Assembly (NCBI GenBank): GCA_027043685.1
Contig: JALUFI010000290.1
Location: 1-7,895, forward strand
Direction of reading: 5' to 3'
DNA length: 7,895 nt
Source: Pyrodictiaceae archaeon
GTDB taxonomy: Archaea > Thermoproteota > Thermoprotei_A > Sulfolobales > Pyrodictiaceae
The position numbers were made by a program, and so were the translations under genes. Each line of letters opens with the position of its first letter. Position 1 is the stretch's first letter. The notes beneath the pieces are model-generated. The model saw only the letters and a list, made by a program, of their open reading frames with translations. It made no database searches and was not told the DNA's origin. Below, one piece after another: positions 1-6,493 of this stretch.

Positions 1-628
1 CCTTTAGCCTCGACACGAAGTCATCGTAGGCCTCACGGGTCGCGACCAGGTAGCTGCCGCCGAGCGGAAGCACGACCAGGCCCCGGGCCCTGGCCTGCTC
101 GGGGTCGAACTCGTCCCGCAGCTCCGGGGGCAGCTCGTGGGTGAAGAGGTAGCCCCTGCTGCGCAGCCTCTCCCGGAGAGCCCGGAGCCACCTAGGCTCA
201 TCGCCGCTAGCTCCGTCGCCGCTCCGCGCCTCCTGCAGCCGCTGCCCCGCGGCGGCCAGCGCGGCGCCGCTGCAGTAGCGCTGCAGAACCCTACCCACCG
301 CCTCGGCCACCGCCTTCGCGAGCGCGGCTGCGTCGAGCCCGCCGCCCCCCGCGCCGGCGCGCCCGAGGCTGGCCCTCAGCTCCTCCACCGCCCTCCTAAG
401 CTCAGCTACCTCGGCTCGTAGCTCCTCCAGCTCCCTCCTCAGCTCCCCGTCGCCCGGGGCCCCGTCGCCGCCGCCCCGGCGGAGTGCCTCGTCCACCGCC
501 ACCTCCACCGCCTGCCGGAGCAGCGCCTCTACATCAACCTCCCCGGTCCTCGCGGCCGCGCCTAGGCGGCGGAAGTACTCGTCGAGCCTCCTGTTCCTCG
601 CTGAGCCACTACTCCTCCTGGCCAGCAA
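1..628 (-). CDS. Hypothetical coiled-coil protein, partial (C-terminus beyond the left edge)
   Basis: I do not recognise this protein. The frame is open for at least 209 codons and has no stop before position 1. From the TTG at 628 it begins MLARRSSGSARNRRLDEYF. Residues about 31-51 form an amphipathic helix, and about 52-61 a Gly/Asp-rich linker. Residues 61-89 are a classic heptad coiled coil (repeated EL.. spacing), followed by a Gly-rich hinge (91-97), an Ala-rich helix, a second flexible linker (136-144) and a compact domain from W147 on, containing RSRGYLFTHELPPEL and GLVVLPLGGSYLVATREAY. The TTG start is chosen because GGAGG lies 8 nt upstream and a TATA-like CTTATCC lies about 55 nt upstream. 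The same frame stays open back to a GTG at 706 that directly follows a TAA, giving 26 extra residues; that start lacks a visible ribosome site. Codons end mostly in G or C, as in the neighbours. The coiled coil suggests oligomerisation; a function cannot be assigned. Confidence 0.7.
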   Translation of the reverse strand, partial: MLARRSSGSARNRRLDEYFRRLGAAARTGEVDVEALLRQAVEVAVDEALRRGGGDGAPGDGELRRELEELRAEVAELRRAVEELRASLGRAGAGGGGLDAAALAKAVAEAVGRVLQRYCSGAALAAAGQRLQEARSGDGASGDEPRWLRALRERLRSRGYLFTHELPPELRDEFDPEQARARGLVVLPLGGSYLVATREAYDDFVSRLK

Positions 629-678
629 GCCCTGCTCCTCCAGGGAGTAGAAGGGGAGATTACTGCACGGGGCTCCAG

Positions 679-685
679 GGATAAG
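679..685 (-). promoter_or_regulatory. Possible TATA box for the coiled-coil gene
   Basis: The minus strand reads CTTATCC here, similar to the TTTTTATCC element before the carboxypeptidase gene. A start about 26 nt downstream (near 655) would leave a leader of roughly 28 nt carrying GGAGG before the TTG at 628. The match is short, so this is tentative. It would not fit translation from the GTG at 706. Confidence 0.3.
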
Positions 686-715
686 GACTCGCCCCGGTAA
701 TACCACTTAGGCGGC

Positions 716-784
716 GAGGAGGAGGGGAAAACACGGGGCAGAGAGGGTGGCGCGGGAAGAGGCGTGAAGCGTTGAGCCGCGCTT
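716..784 (-). terminator. Possible 3' end of the DsbA-like transcript
   Basis: On the minus strand, a short stem (AAGCG/CGCTT, 784-780 with 771-767, 8-nt loop) overlaps the stop codon of the DsbA-like gene. About 35 nt further on there is a pyrimidine tract, GTTTTCCCCTCCTCCTC (732-716). Archaeal termination commonly uses T-rich tracts, so the second element is the better candidate. Both are weak. Confidence 0.22.
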
Positions 785-2228
785 ATTTCTTCCCGCTCGT
801 GGCCGCCGGGGCGTTCTCGAGCTCGGCTACGAGTTTCTGGAAGAACTGCTTGGTCCGGAACCCCTCGGTCACCACCACGAAGCCCGTGCCGTTCCTCCAT
901 GCCAGGAAGCCGGGTGTGCCCCTGATGCCGTAGAGCTTTGCGAGGCTGTCGCCGAGGCCCAGGGCGCTAGTGGCCTCCGGGCAGTCTGGGGAGGCGTTGA
1001 GCCGCTTGCTTAGCTCCTTGTAGAGGTTGTCGAGGTCCCTGAGTAGCTTGTCTGTGCCGGCTCTGCGGGACTGTATGAGGCTCATGTCGCGCCAGACGAC
1101 GCGGTAGATCTCCTCAACTGCGTGCAGGTAGCCGGTGGAGTTGTGTGTCCTGGCGTAGTAGCAGTCGAGGAGCCTGTGGAGCTCCACGACCTGCTTCACG
1201 TTCGCGTGTATCAGTAGGTCGAGGAAGTATATCCTTACCTTGCCCTGCTCGGCGAGCTGCAGCAGGTAGGGCATGGTCTCGTTGTAGAGCCTGGCGCAGA
1301 AGGGGCACATGAAGTCCTCGAATATCGCTATCCCTACGCTGCCCTTGCCTACGCTGGGCCTGCTGGCTAGCAGGGCCAGCGGCGGGTTCACGGGGACCTC
1401 GCGGGCCTCCACGTAGCCCCTGCCCAGGAGCACCCGGCTGTAGTCCACGCTTGTCAACGTGTAGTAGCCGTCGCCGAGGCTCTTGAGGGACGGCACGCCC
1501 GCTGAGAGGTTCTGGTTGCTGTGGTAGAGGAGTGTCGGGAGCGCGGCGCCTCGGGGCAGGGGGACGCTGCCGGGCTCGGCCTCGGTCACGTTGCTTATCC
1601 CGGTGGCCGCGACGGCCGCGACTAGGTCGAGGAAAGCCTTGTCCCTCTCTATGGCCTTTACGTCTGCCCTCGTGACCGGTATGTGTCCCTGGACGACGAC
1701 CAGCTCAGCCTTGTAGTGGTACAGGGGCCTCTCCTTGAGCCGGTAGTGGTACGCGACCTGGACAGCGAAGACCGCGTCTACGTCGTACCTCACCGGGCGC
1801 CAGCCGTCGACTATGCTTGTGTTGAGCAGGGTCTTCGCCAGCCTGCCAGACACGTTGGACGCCTTGACGAGTATGAGGGGTAGGACCCTCGCCTCCCGGA
1901 GCCCGGGCGCGCCGGCCACGGGCACGACGCAGAACCGGGTCCCGGGCGGCACGTCGCCCTTGACCTGCTGGGATAGCAGCTCAGCCATCTTCTCCGCGAG
2001 CTGTTCCTGGCCCTCCGCGTAGACCACGGCAACAGCGGGGGAGCCGCAGTCGCTGAGGCTCCCCGCCCTGGCGACGCTGCCGCCGCCGGCGCTCGTCGCC
2101 TGGGGAGTCGAGGCGGGGGACGTTGCCGCCGCCTGGGAGGCGCCGCCCCGGTGGCTTATGACTGCGTAGGCAGCCACGGCCGCTGCTATGACCACGAGCA
2201 CGGCTACCGCAAGGGTGAGGCTCTTCAC
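783..2228 (-). CDS. Secreted DsbA-like thiol-disulfide oxidoreductase with long N-terminal extension
   Basis: Predicted extracytoplasmic, membrane-anchored thiol-disulfide protein of 481 residues. Residues 4-24 are a hydrophobic signal or anchor helix after MKS. Residues 28-56 are a low-complexity Ala/Ser/Thr/Gly linker. The C-terminal domain (about 280-470) has the DsbA/thioredoxin-like layout: GIAIFEDFMCPFCARLY with CPFC at 308-311, a helical insertion, and the cis-proline loop RGTPGFL (P439) before the last strand. CPFC resembles the CPHC/CPYC sites of DsbA/DsbC proteins, so it may act as oxidase or isomerase. Four further cysteines (61, 100, 356, 416) could form structural disulfides. Residues 57-280 are not a recognised domain; short strand-helix stretches and LPLIL/LPTLL segments suggest a degenerate thioredoxin fold (inference). 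Eight N-X-S/T sequons fit a surface glycoprotein. At 481 residues it is over twice the usual DsbA length. The start is GTG; no strong ribosome site is seen. Confidence 0.87.
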   Translation of the reverse strand: MKSLTLAVAVLVVIAAAVAAYAVISHRGGASQAAATSPASTPQATSAGGGSVARAGSLSDCGSPAVAVVYAEGQEQLAEKMAELLSQQVKGDVPPGTRFCVVPVAGAPGLREARVLPLILVKASNVSGRLAKTLLNTSIVDGWRPVRYDVDAVFAVQVAYHYRLKERPLYHYKAELVVVQGHIPVTRADVKAIERDKAFLDLVAAVAATGISNVTEAEPGSVPLPRGAALPTLLYHSNQNLSAGVPSLKSLGDGYYTLTSVDYSRVLLGRGYVEAREVPVNPPLALLASRPSVGKGSVGIAIFEDFMCPFCARLYNETMPYLLQLAEQGKVRIYFLDLLIHANVKQVVELHRLLDCYYARTHNSTGYLHAVEEIYRVVWRDMSLIQSRRAGTDKLLRDLDNLYKELSKRLNASPDCPEATSALGLGDSLAKLYGIRGTPGFLAWRNGTGFVVVTEGFRTKQFFQKLVAELENAPAATSGKK

Positions 2229-2272
2229 GACGCTTCAGCCCTCTACGCGGCGCCGCCGCGCCTCCCCGGGCC

Positions 2273-2282
2273 TAATCAAATT
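2273..2282 (-). promoter_or_regulatory. Possible TATA element for the DsbA-like gene
   Basis: The only A/T-rich stretch close upstream of the GTG at 2228 on the minus strand is AATTTGATTA. A transcription start about 26 nt downstream would leave a leader of about 20-25 nt. It deviates from the archaeal TATA consensus, so confidence is low. Confidence 0.3.
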
Positions 2283-2318
2283 GCTCCCTGGACGCCTCGG
2301 GCTCCTTGCAAAGACGGC

Positions 2319-2331
2319 GCCCAGTTTTTAT
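2319..2331 (+). promoter_or_regulatory. TATA box/BRE of the carboxypeptidase gene
   Basis: TTTTTAT at 2325-2331, preceded by GCCCAG, is the clearest TATA-like element in this spacer. Transcription would start near 2353-2357, giving a very short leader to the GTG codons at 2362 and 2371. It lies inside the longer open frame that begins at 2188 and so argues against that upstream start. Confidence 0.6.
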
Positions 2332-2360
2332 CCAGCTGCATGTCGCCCGGCACTCCCACC

Positions 2361-2364
2361 GGTG
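2361..2364 (+). promoter_or_regulatory. GGTG ribosome binding site deciding the M32 start
   Basis: GGTG followed by six bases (CTGGTC) and GTG at 2371. GGTG is part of the complement of the usual crenarchaeal 16S 3' end. The same GGTG-N6-start spacing occurs before cdvB and the proposed ccmB start. The GTG inside this motif (2362) is the alternative start, which would be nearly leaderless. Confidence 0.42.
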
Positions 2365-2370
2365 CTGGTC

Positions 2371-3930
2371 GTGAAGGAGAAGGGAAGGCCGCCATACTAC
2401 GAGGTTATACGCGACCCCCTCCTCCGCTACATGGTGCGCCGCCTCCGCCTCCTATGGGCGCTCGAGCACGCCGCGAACCTCATGTCATGGGACCTCGAGA
2501 CCCACATGCCCCGGGAGGGGATAAGGGACCGCTCAGCAGCCCTCGAGGAGATAACCGCGCTGATGCACAGCATAGCGACCAGCAGCTGGCTCCGGGAGAT
2601 GATCGAGGCCGCGCAGGAGCGCCTCGAGGAGCTAAACGACTACGAGAAGGGCCTTGTCCGCGTCGTCGCCCGCGAGGTGAGGATAGCGACCGCGCTCCCC
2701 GAGGAGCTTGTGAGGAGGGAAGCCAAGATAACGGCGGAGGCCACCAAGGTATGGGAGGTAGCGAGGAAGAGGAGCGACTTCAACATGTTCAAGCCCTACC
2801 TGGAGCAGATAGTCGAGATCCAGCGCGAGAAGGCCGAGAGGCTCGGCTACGAGGACCACCCCTACGACGCGCTCCTCGACCTCTACGAGGAGGGGCTCCG
2901 CACCCGCCACGTGGAGGAGATATTCTCCAAGCTGGTCCCGGCGACCAAGAAGGTGCTGGACGAGGTAAGGAGGAGGGGCTTCTACCCGGAGAGACACATG
3001 CTCGAGGACAAGGAGTACGACGTGGACAAGGCAAGGGAGATGGTGCGCAGGCTCCTCGGCCTCCTCCGCTTCCCCCTCGGCGAGAGGGGCAGGGTAGACG
3101 AGTCGGCGCACCCCTTCACGATAGACATGGGTGTCTACGATGTCAGGATAACCGTGCGCTACGAGGGCAGGGACTTCAAGCGCTTCGTCTACAGCGCGGT
3201 CCACGAGTTCGGCCACGCGCTCTACGAGCTACAGCAGGACCCAAGGCTCGACCAGACCCCCCTAGTGGGCGGCGTGAGCCTCGGGGTCCACGAGAGCCAG
3301 TCAAGGTTCTGGGAGAACATTGTGGGCCGCGGTCCCTGGTTCATGCCGGAGCTGAAGCGCCTAGCAGACGAGACAATAGGCCTCACAAGGGGCGTCGACC
3401 TCCTGGAGCTGTACCGCTACGTGAACACGGTTAGGCCCGACGTGATAAGGGTCGACGCGGACGAGGTCACCTACAACCTCCACATCTACCTCCGCTTCAC
3501 CCTGGAGAAGAAGCTCATCGAGGGAAGCCTCCGGGTAGACGAGCTACCCGAGGCCTGGAACAGCCTGATGGAGGAGCTGCTGGGCGTCCGCCCAAGGAAC
3601 GACGCAGAGGGGGTCCTCCAGGACATCCACTGGAGCCACGGCAGCATAGGCTACTTCCCAACCTACACCCTGGGCAACGTGATAGCGGCAATGATATGGA
3701 GGAGCCTGGGCGGCCCCGACGCGGAGATGCTCCACCGCCTAGACATACCAGGGCTCCAGGAGTGGCTCCGCGAGAAGATACACATCTGGGGCAAGACCTA
3801 CCCGCCGAGAACACTCGTCGAGAAGGCACTGGGCGCGCCGCCGACCGCGGACGCGCTCGTGGAGTACCTGGAATGGAAGTACACAAGGCTACCCGACAAG
3901 GTGGAGGAGCTCCTCAACCCCCAGAGGTAG
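2371..3930 (+). CDS. M32 family metallocarboxypeptidase (carboxypeptidase Taq/Pfu type)
   Basis: Cytoplasmic zinc carboxypeptidase that removes C-terminal residues from peptides, 519 residues from the GTG at 2371; family members are about 500. All M32 signature motifs are present: HPF at 247-249, DVRIT at 257-261, the zinc site HEFGH at 278-282, the third ligand region HESQSR with E308 (30 residues after H278, the spacing known in the Pyrococcus enzyme), IRVDAD at 359-364 and GVLQDIHW at 414-421. An N-terminal SWDLETHMP segment is also typical. There is no signal peptide, so it probably acts in peptide turnover inside the cell. The frame is open back to 2188, but that stretch overlaps the start of the divergent DsbA-like gene and contains the TATA box; GTG 2362 or 2371 is therefore preferred. 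Codons end mainly in G or C, with AGG and ATA common. The last 17 bases overlap the end of the opposing radical SAM gene. Confidence 0.96.
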   Translation: MKEKGRPPYYEVIRDPLLRYMVRRLRLLWALEHAANLMSWDLETHMPREGIRDRSAALEEITALMHSIATSSWLREMIEAAQERLEELNDYEKGLVRVVAREVRIATALPEELVRREAKITAEATKVWEVARKRSDFNMFKPYLEQIVEIQREKAERLGYEDHPYDALLDLYEEGLRTRHVEEIFSKLVPATKKVLDEVRRRGFYPERHMLEDKEYDVDKAREMVRRLLGLLRFPLGERGRVDESAHPFTIDMGVYDVRITVRYEGRDFKRFVYSAVHEFGHALYELQQDPRLDQTPLVGGVSLGVHESQSRFWENIVGRGPWFMPELKRLADETIGLTRGVDLLELYRYVNTVRPDVIRVDADEVTYNLHIYLRFTLEKKLIEGSLRVDELPEAWNSLMEELLGVRPRNDAEGVLQDIHWSHGSIGYFPTYTLGNVIAAMIWRSLGGPDAEMLHRLDIPGLQEWLREKIHIWGKTYPPRTLVEKALGAPPTADALVEYLEWKYTRLPDKVEELLNPQR

Positions 3931-5248
3931 CCCCGCCGCCGGGCAGCCCTGCTAGCAGGAGACCGGGTATCCTCCACGGCCTTTTCTCCACGAGGCGGCG
4001 GAGCATCGCCTCGTGCCTCCGGAGCGGCCTCCGGAGCCACCCAGGCAGCTCCTCCAGGCCGCCCCCGGTGCACACGTAGCCCAGGCCACGCAGCTCCCCG
4101 CGGCACCACTCCAGGAACTCGCCCCACCCCGGCCTCCTGCCAAGCCTGCGCCAGAGCCACGCATACTCGTGCAGCGTGGGCCGCAGGAGCAGCAAGGGCC
4201 CCCTGCCGCGGGAGGCGAGGCCAGCCATGCAGCAGTCCCCGGAGCCGGGCCGCCACACGGGCCACGCGTACTCGGCGAGCCACCCGTCCTTGCAGGGAGC
4301 GTAGGCCGCGCCGTGCCTCGCCGCCAGGAGGCGGAGCAGTGTGTGCACCCGCCTCCTCCAATCCGGGCCGGGGTGAAGCAGCCCCTCCCTCCCAGGCACC
4401 TCCGCGCCCTGGTACGGCTCCCAGTCCACGACGCCCCAGGGGTCCCGGCCGAGCACGAGCCTGTAGAGCCGGAGCAGCCCCTCCCTCGTCTCCCGCAGCG
4501 ACTCCGCTATCAAGCCCATAGCGCCCCTCTCGAGGGCCTCCTCGGCCACGCGGAGCTGCTCCTCCTCCAGGCCAGGCACAAGGGGCTGCAGCCTCACCAC
4601 GACCGGGACACCGTGCTCAACGAGAGCCTCCAGCGCCTCAAGCCTCCTCCACACCGGCGGAGCACCGGGCTCAGCCAACCTGTCGAACCCCGGAGGCGAG
4701 AGACTCACCTGCACCACCACCAGGCCACGCTCAGCGAGAGCAGCGAGGACGCCAAGCACCTCGGGCTCGGCTACAGCGCTGCTCCGCGTATTCACCACGA
4801 GGGGCACACCGCTCCTCAACGCCACCCGCAGCCCAGCAACCACAGAGCCCGGCACAACGCCGCCAAGCCTCTGGAAAGGCTCACTCAGCGTCGCAAGCCT
4901 CCACCACGGCCGCGGCCAAACCCTGGAGGAGAGCCGGGCAAGCCTCCTCCACCGCCTCAGCCAGCCCCGACGAGCAACCGGCGGGCCATGGGGGCCACGG
5001 TACCACCGAGCATAGCAGTAGATGCAGCCAAAGCTACACGTCTCCCAGGGCTCCACACGGAGCAACGAGTAACAGAGCCCACTAACGTAGCCGCTCGGCT
5101 TGATTACGTAATCCGGCCAGCCGGGCAACACACAGGCCCCAGGAAAGGGGGAGGCAAGCAAGCACTCCGGGGGGCGTTGAGAAGGCCCGCGCCCAGGGGC
5201 CACGCGGCGCAGGGAGCAGCGGGGCCAGAGGAGGGGGAGCGTGAACAA
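3914..5248 (-). CDS. Radical SAM protein, spore-photoproduct-lyase-like (SplB/COG1533 type)
   Basis: Predicted [4Fe-4S]/S-adenosylmethionine enzyme, 444 residues from the TTG at 5248. The cluster motif is CSFGCIYCYA with Cys 71, 75 and 78 (CxxxCxxC followed by YA), preceded by KPSGYVSGLCYSL as in SplB-like proteins. Further family landmarks are LATLSEPFQRL (about 118-128), VVNTRSSAVAEPEVL (about 151-165, corresponding to the TKS..V.RD segment), and VSLSPPGFDRLAEPGAPP followed by VVVRLQPLVPG (about 181-226). The C-terminal part (about 290-444) is Arg/Trp/Gly-rich with Cys 319, 339, 340, 382 and 393, which might bind a metal or second cluster (inference). The substrate is unknown; a role in spore DNA repair is not implied. 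GTG codons at 5203 and 5131 give shorter alternatives, the latter just before the conserved part. A TTTTTA element 27-32 nt upstream supports a nearly leaderless start at 5248. CdvB lies 54 nt upstream on the same strand. Confidence 0.88.
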   Translation of the reverse strand: MFTLPLLWPRCSLRRVAPGRGPSQRPPECLLASPFPGACVLPGWPDYVIKPSGYVSGLCYSLLRVEPWETCSFGCIYCYARWYRGPHGPPVARRGWLRRWRRLARLSSRVWPRPWWRLATLSEPFQRLGGVVPGSVVAGLRVALRSGVPLVVNTRSSAVAEPEVLGVLAALAERGLVVVQVSLSPPGFDRLAEPGAPPVWRRLEALEALVEHGVPVVVRLQPLVPGLEEEQLRVAEEALERGAMGLIAESLRETREGLLRLYRLVLGRDPWGVVDWEPYQGAEVPGREGLLHPGPDWRRRVHTLLRLLAARHGAAYAPCKDGWLAEYAWPVWRPGSGDCCMAGLASRGRGPLLLLRPTLHEYAWLWRRLGRRPGWGEFLEWCRGELRGLGYVCTGGGLEELPGWLRRPLRRHEAMLRRLVEKRPWRIPGLLLAGLPGGGATSGG

Positions 5249-5274
5249 CCCCGCGGCGGGGGCGCGGTGCGCAG

Positions 5275-5280
5275 TAAAAA
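5275..5280 (-). promoter_or_regulatory. TATA box of the radical SAM gene, or T-run terminator of cdvB
   Basis: The minus strand reads GGGTTTTTACTG in the 54-nt gap between the two genes. Its distance to the TTG at 5248 (about 30 nt) suits a TATA box for a leaderless message. The same five-T run, 23 nt after the cdvB stop, could also end cdvB transcription. Both uses are possible together. Confidence 0.45.
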
Positions 5281-5302
5281 CCCGAATGCTGATGGAGAAC
5301 GC

Positions 5303-6148
5303 CTAGGATATCGCGATTAGGCCGCGCTCGGCTAGCCGGTGGAGGGCGCGGAGCACGTCGCTCTTCTCCACGCCGTAGCGGGTGGTGAAGTCCCTTATGT
5401 CCAGGAGGCCGTTGTGGCTCCGGATGTAGTCCAGCACGAGCTTCTCCAGCTCCTCGTCGCTCACCTTCCTCCTCCTGGCAGCGGCCTCGGCGGCTGCCAG
5501 CACCGCTGCGCTGCCCGCGTAGCCCTGCGCGGCCGCCACCGGCTGGGCCGCGATGACGGGCTCCACGGGGGGCTCCGGGAACTCCTCCCGTATCTTCTCC
5601 TCAGCCTTCTTCTGCGCCTCCTCCAGCACCTCGAGCGCGTTGCTGCTAATCACGGTCGGGTCTATGTCGCCCACAGCCTCGACACTTGTCTCGAGCACCA
5701 GGCTCCTCACGCTCCTAGATATCTCGTCGAACACCATGTTGAGGTTGGGGTGCAGCGCCACCACCTGGTCACGTATCTCGTTGATCGCCGCCCCGAACAC
5801 CATCAGCGTCTTACCCAGCTCCCTCATGTCCCTCACGGTCTTCAGCCTCTCCTTGGTCATTATCACGAGGTTCTCAACAGTATACATCATCTTGAGCAGG
5901 CTCCGTATCTGGCTAACCTCGCCAGCGTATATCGCGGCCCTGCTCTTCTGGCCCCGGCGCAGGTACTGCACAACCTTCTCGAACAGCTCCCTGCTCCTCT
6001 GCTCAAGCCGGTACCGGACCTCCGCAACCCGGTCCTCTATCACCTCGAGCCTCACTACGACGCGGTCAATCTTCTCAGCCAGGTCCGGCTCAGCCTCGGC
6101 CCCCAGGCCGAGGGCCTGCAGTAAGCGTGAGAACACCGCCACAACCAT
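5303..6148 (-). CDS. cdvB: CdvB, ESCRT-III (Snf7-like) cell division protein with C-terminal winged helix
   Basis: ESCRT-III homologue that polymerises at the membrane in crenarchaeal cytokinesis and related membrane remodelling; 281 residues from the ATG at 6148. After a short hydrophobic start (VVAVFSRLLQALGL), residues about 20-190 form the charged helical core (ESCRT-III helices 1-5), containing KSRAAIYAGEVSQIRSLL and KTLMVFGAAINEIRDQV. A proline-rich stretch, EFPEPPVEPV at about 189-198, resembles the MIM2 motif that binds the MIT domain of CdvC/Vps4. A long Ala-rich linker follows. Residues about 229-281 form a winged-helix domain (ELEKLVLDYIRSHNG ... VLRALHRLAERGLIAIS), the part that in CdvB binds CdvA and is lacking in the CdvB1-3 paralogues. 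A GGTG motif six bases upstream supports the ATG; an in-frame GTG at 6157 overlaps that motif. Neither cdvA nor cdvC flanks it, unlike the usual cdvABC cluster, so it may be a stand-alone main copy or a paralogue. Confidence 0.93.
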   Translation of the reverse strand: MVVAVFSRLLQALGLGAEAEPDLAEKIDRVVVRLEVIEDRVAEVRYRLEQRSRELFEKVVQYLRRGQKSRAAIYAGEVSQIRSLLKMMYTVENLVIMTKERLKTVRDMRELGKTLMVFGAAINEIRDQVVALHPNLNMVFDEISRSVRSLVLETSVEAVGDIDPTVISSNALEVLEEAQKKAEEKIREEFPEPPVEPVIAAQPVAAAQGYAGSAAVLAAAEAAARRRKVSDEELEKLVLDYIRSHNGLLDIRDFTTRYGVEKSDVLRALHRLAERGLIAIS

Positions 6149-6154
6149 GGCCAA

Positions 6155-6160
6155 CACCCG
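6155..6160 (-). promoter_or_regulatory. Ribosome binding site of cdvB
   Basis: The minus strand reads CGGGTGTTGGCC before the ATG: GGTG at 6158-6155 with a six-base spacer. It chooses the ATG at 6148 over the GTG at 6157, which lies inside the motif. Confidence 0.45.
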
Positions 6161-6493
6161 CCGCTCGCAACCGAGCTATTGGTGCCGCTGCCGCGGCGCC
6201 ACCCACTAGGAGAATCACCGCCGCAGGCCAGCGAAGCCCCCTGGGCCCCAATGCATCCCCCAGCATTACCGATTCCAGTCACAGAGCCCCGAGAGCCAAG
6301 AACCAGGGTATCACGCGGGTACCACACACCCGTGCCAGGAGACAAGGCGAGACCGGGGAACCCGGCACCCCGGGCCCCCAACGGCCCCTCCATAGGTATA
6401 CTTCTCTCGTATCTCGGGGCGCCGCGGGGTAAGCCCCTGCAGCCACTATAAGAGGCCTAGGCCTCGTGGACAAGCCGCCGGGGTACCCGAGCG
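6158..6493. other. Divergent intergenic region between cdvB and the 186-residue gene
   Basis: This spacer of about 340 bases is less GC-skewed and contains more A/T than the genes. It holds a candidate TATA/operator pair for the plus-strand gene (6447-6465), a second TATA-like GGTATACTT (6395-6403), and the upstream region of cdvB, where I see no convincing TATA box (only CCAATAGC near 6174-6181 on the minus strand). Several short open frames cross it on both strands. The most protein-like is a 58-codon minus-strand frame at 6090-6266 with one hydrophobic segment, described under findings. No RNA gene is evident. Confidence 0.55.
6445..6465 (+). promoter_or_regulatory. TATA box with adjoining 14-bp palindrome (promoter and possible operator)
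   Basis: CTATAAG (TATAAG at 6447-6452) is a good archaeal TATA element; transcription would start near 6474-6476, about 20 nt before the GTG at 6494. Directly after it, GAGGCCTAGGCCTC (6452-6465) is a perfect 14-bp palindrome lying between TATA and the start site, where an archaeal repressor would block polymerase or TFB. The promoter is fairly likely; the operator role is inference. Confidence 0.5.

Noticed and set aside
562..900. Minus-strand frame of 112 codons bridging the DsbA-like gene end and the coiled-coil gene start
   Set aside because: It overlaps two better-supported frames and its composition (Arg/Ser/Pro) is that of an out-of-frame read.
2632..3216. Minus-strand open frame of 194 codons inside the carboxypeptidase gene
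   Set aside because: It lies opposite the core M32 motifs and has no independent start signal or recognisable content.
4013..5320. Plus-strand open frame of 435 codons opposite the radical SAM gene
   Set aside because: It is antisense to a gene with clear CxxxCxxC and family motifs; its protein is Pro/Arg/His-rich low complexity, as expected from a shadow frame in GC-rich DNA.
5339..6124. Plus-strand open frame of 261 codons opposite cdvB
   Set aside because: Antisense shadow of an unambiguous ESCRT-III gene; the His/Leu-rich composition mirrors the codon-biased opposite strand.
6055..6393. Minus-strand frame of 112 codons running from the spacer into cdvB
   Set aside because: It overlaps cdvB by about 90 bases in another frame, has mixed third-position bases and Gly/Ser-rich low-information sequence.
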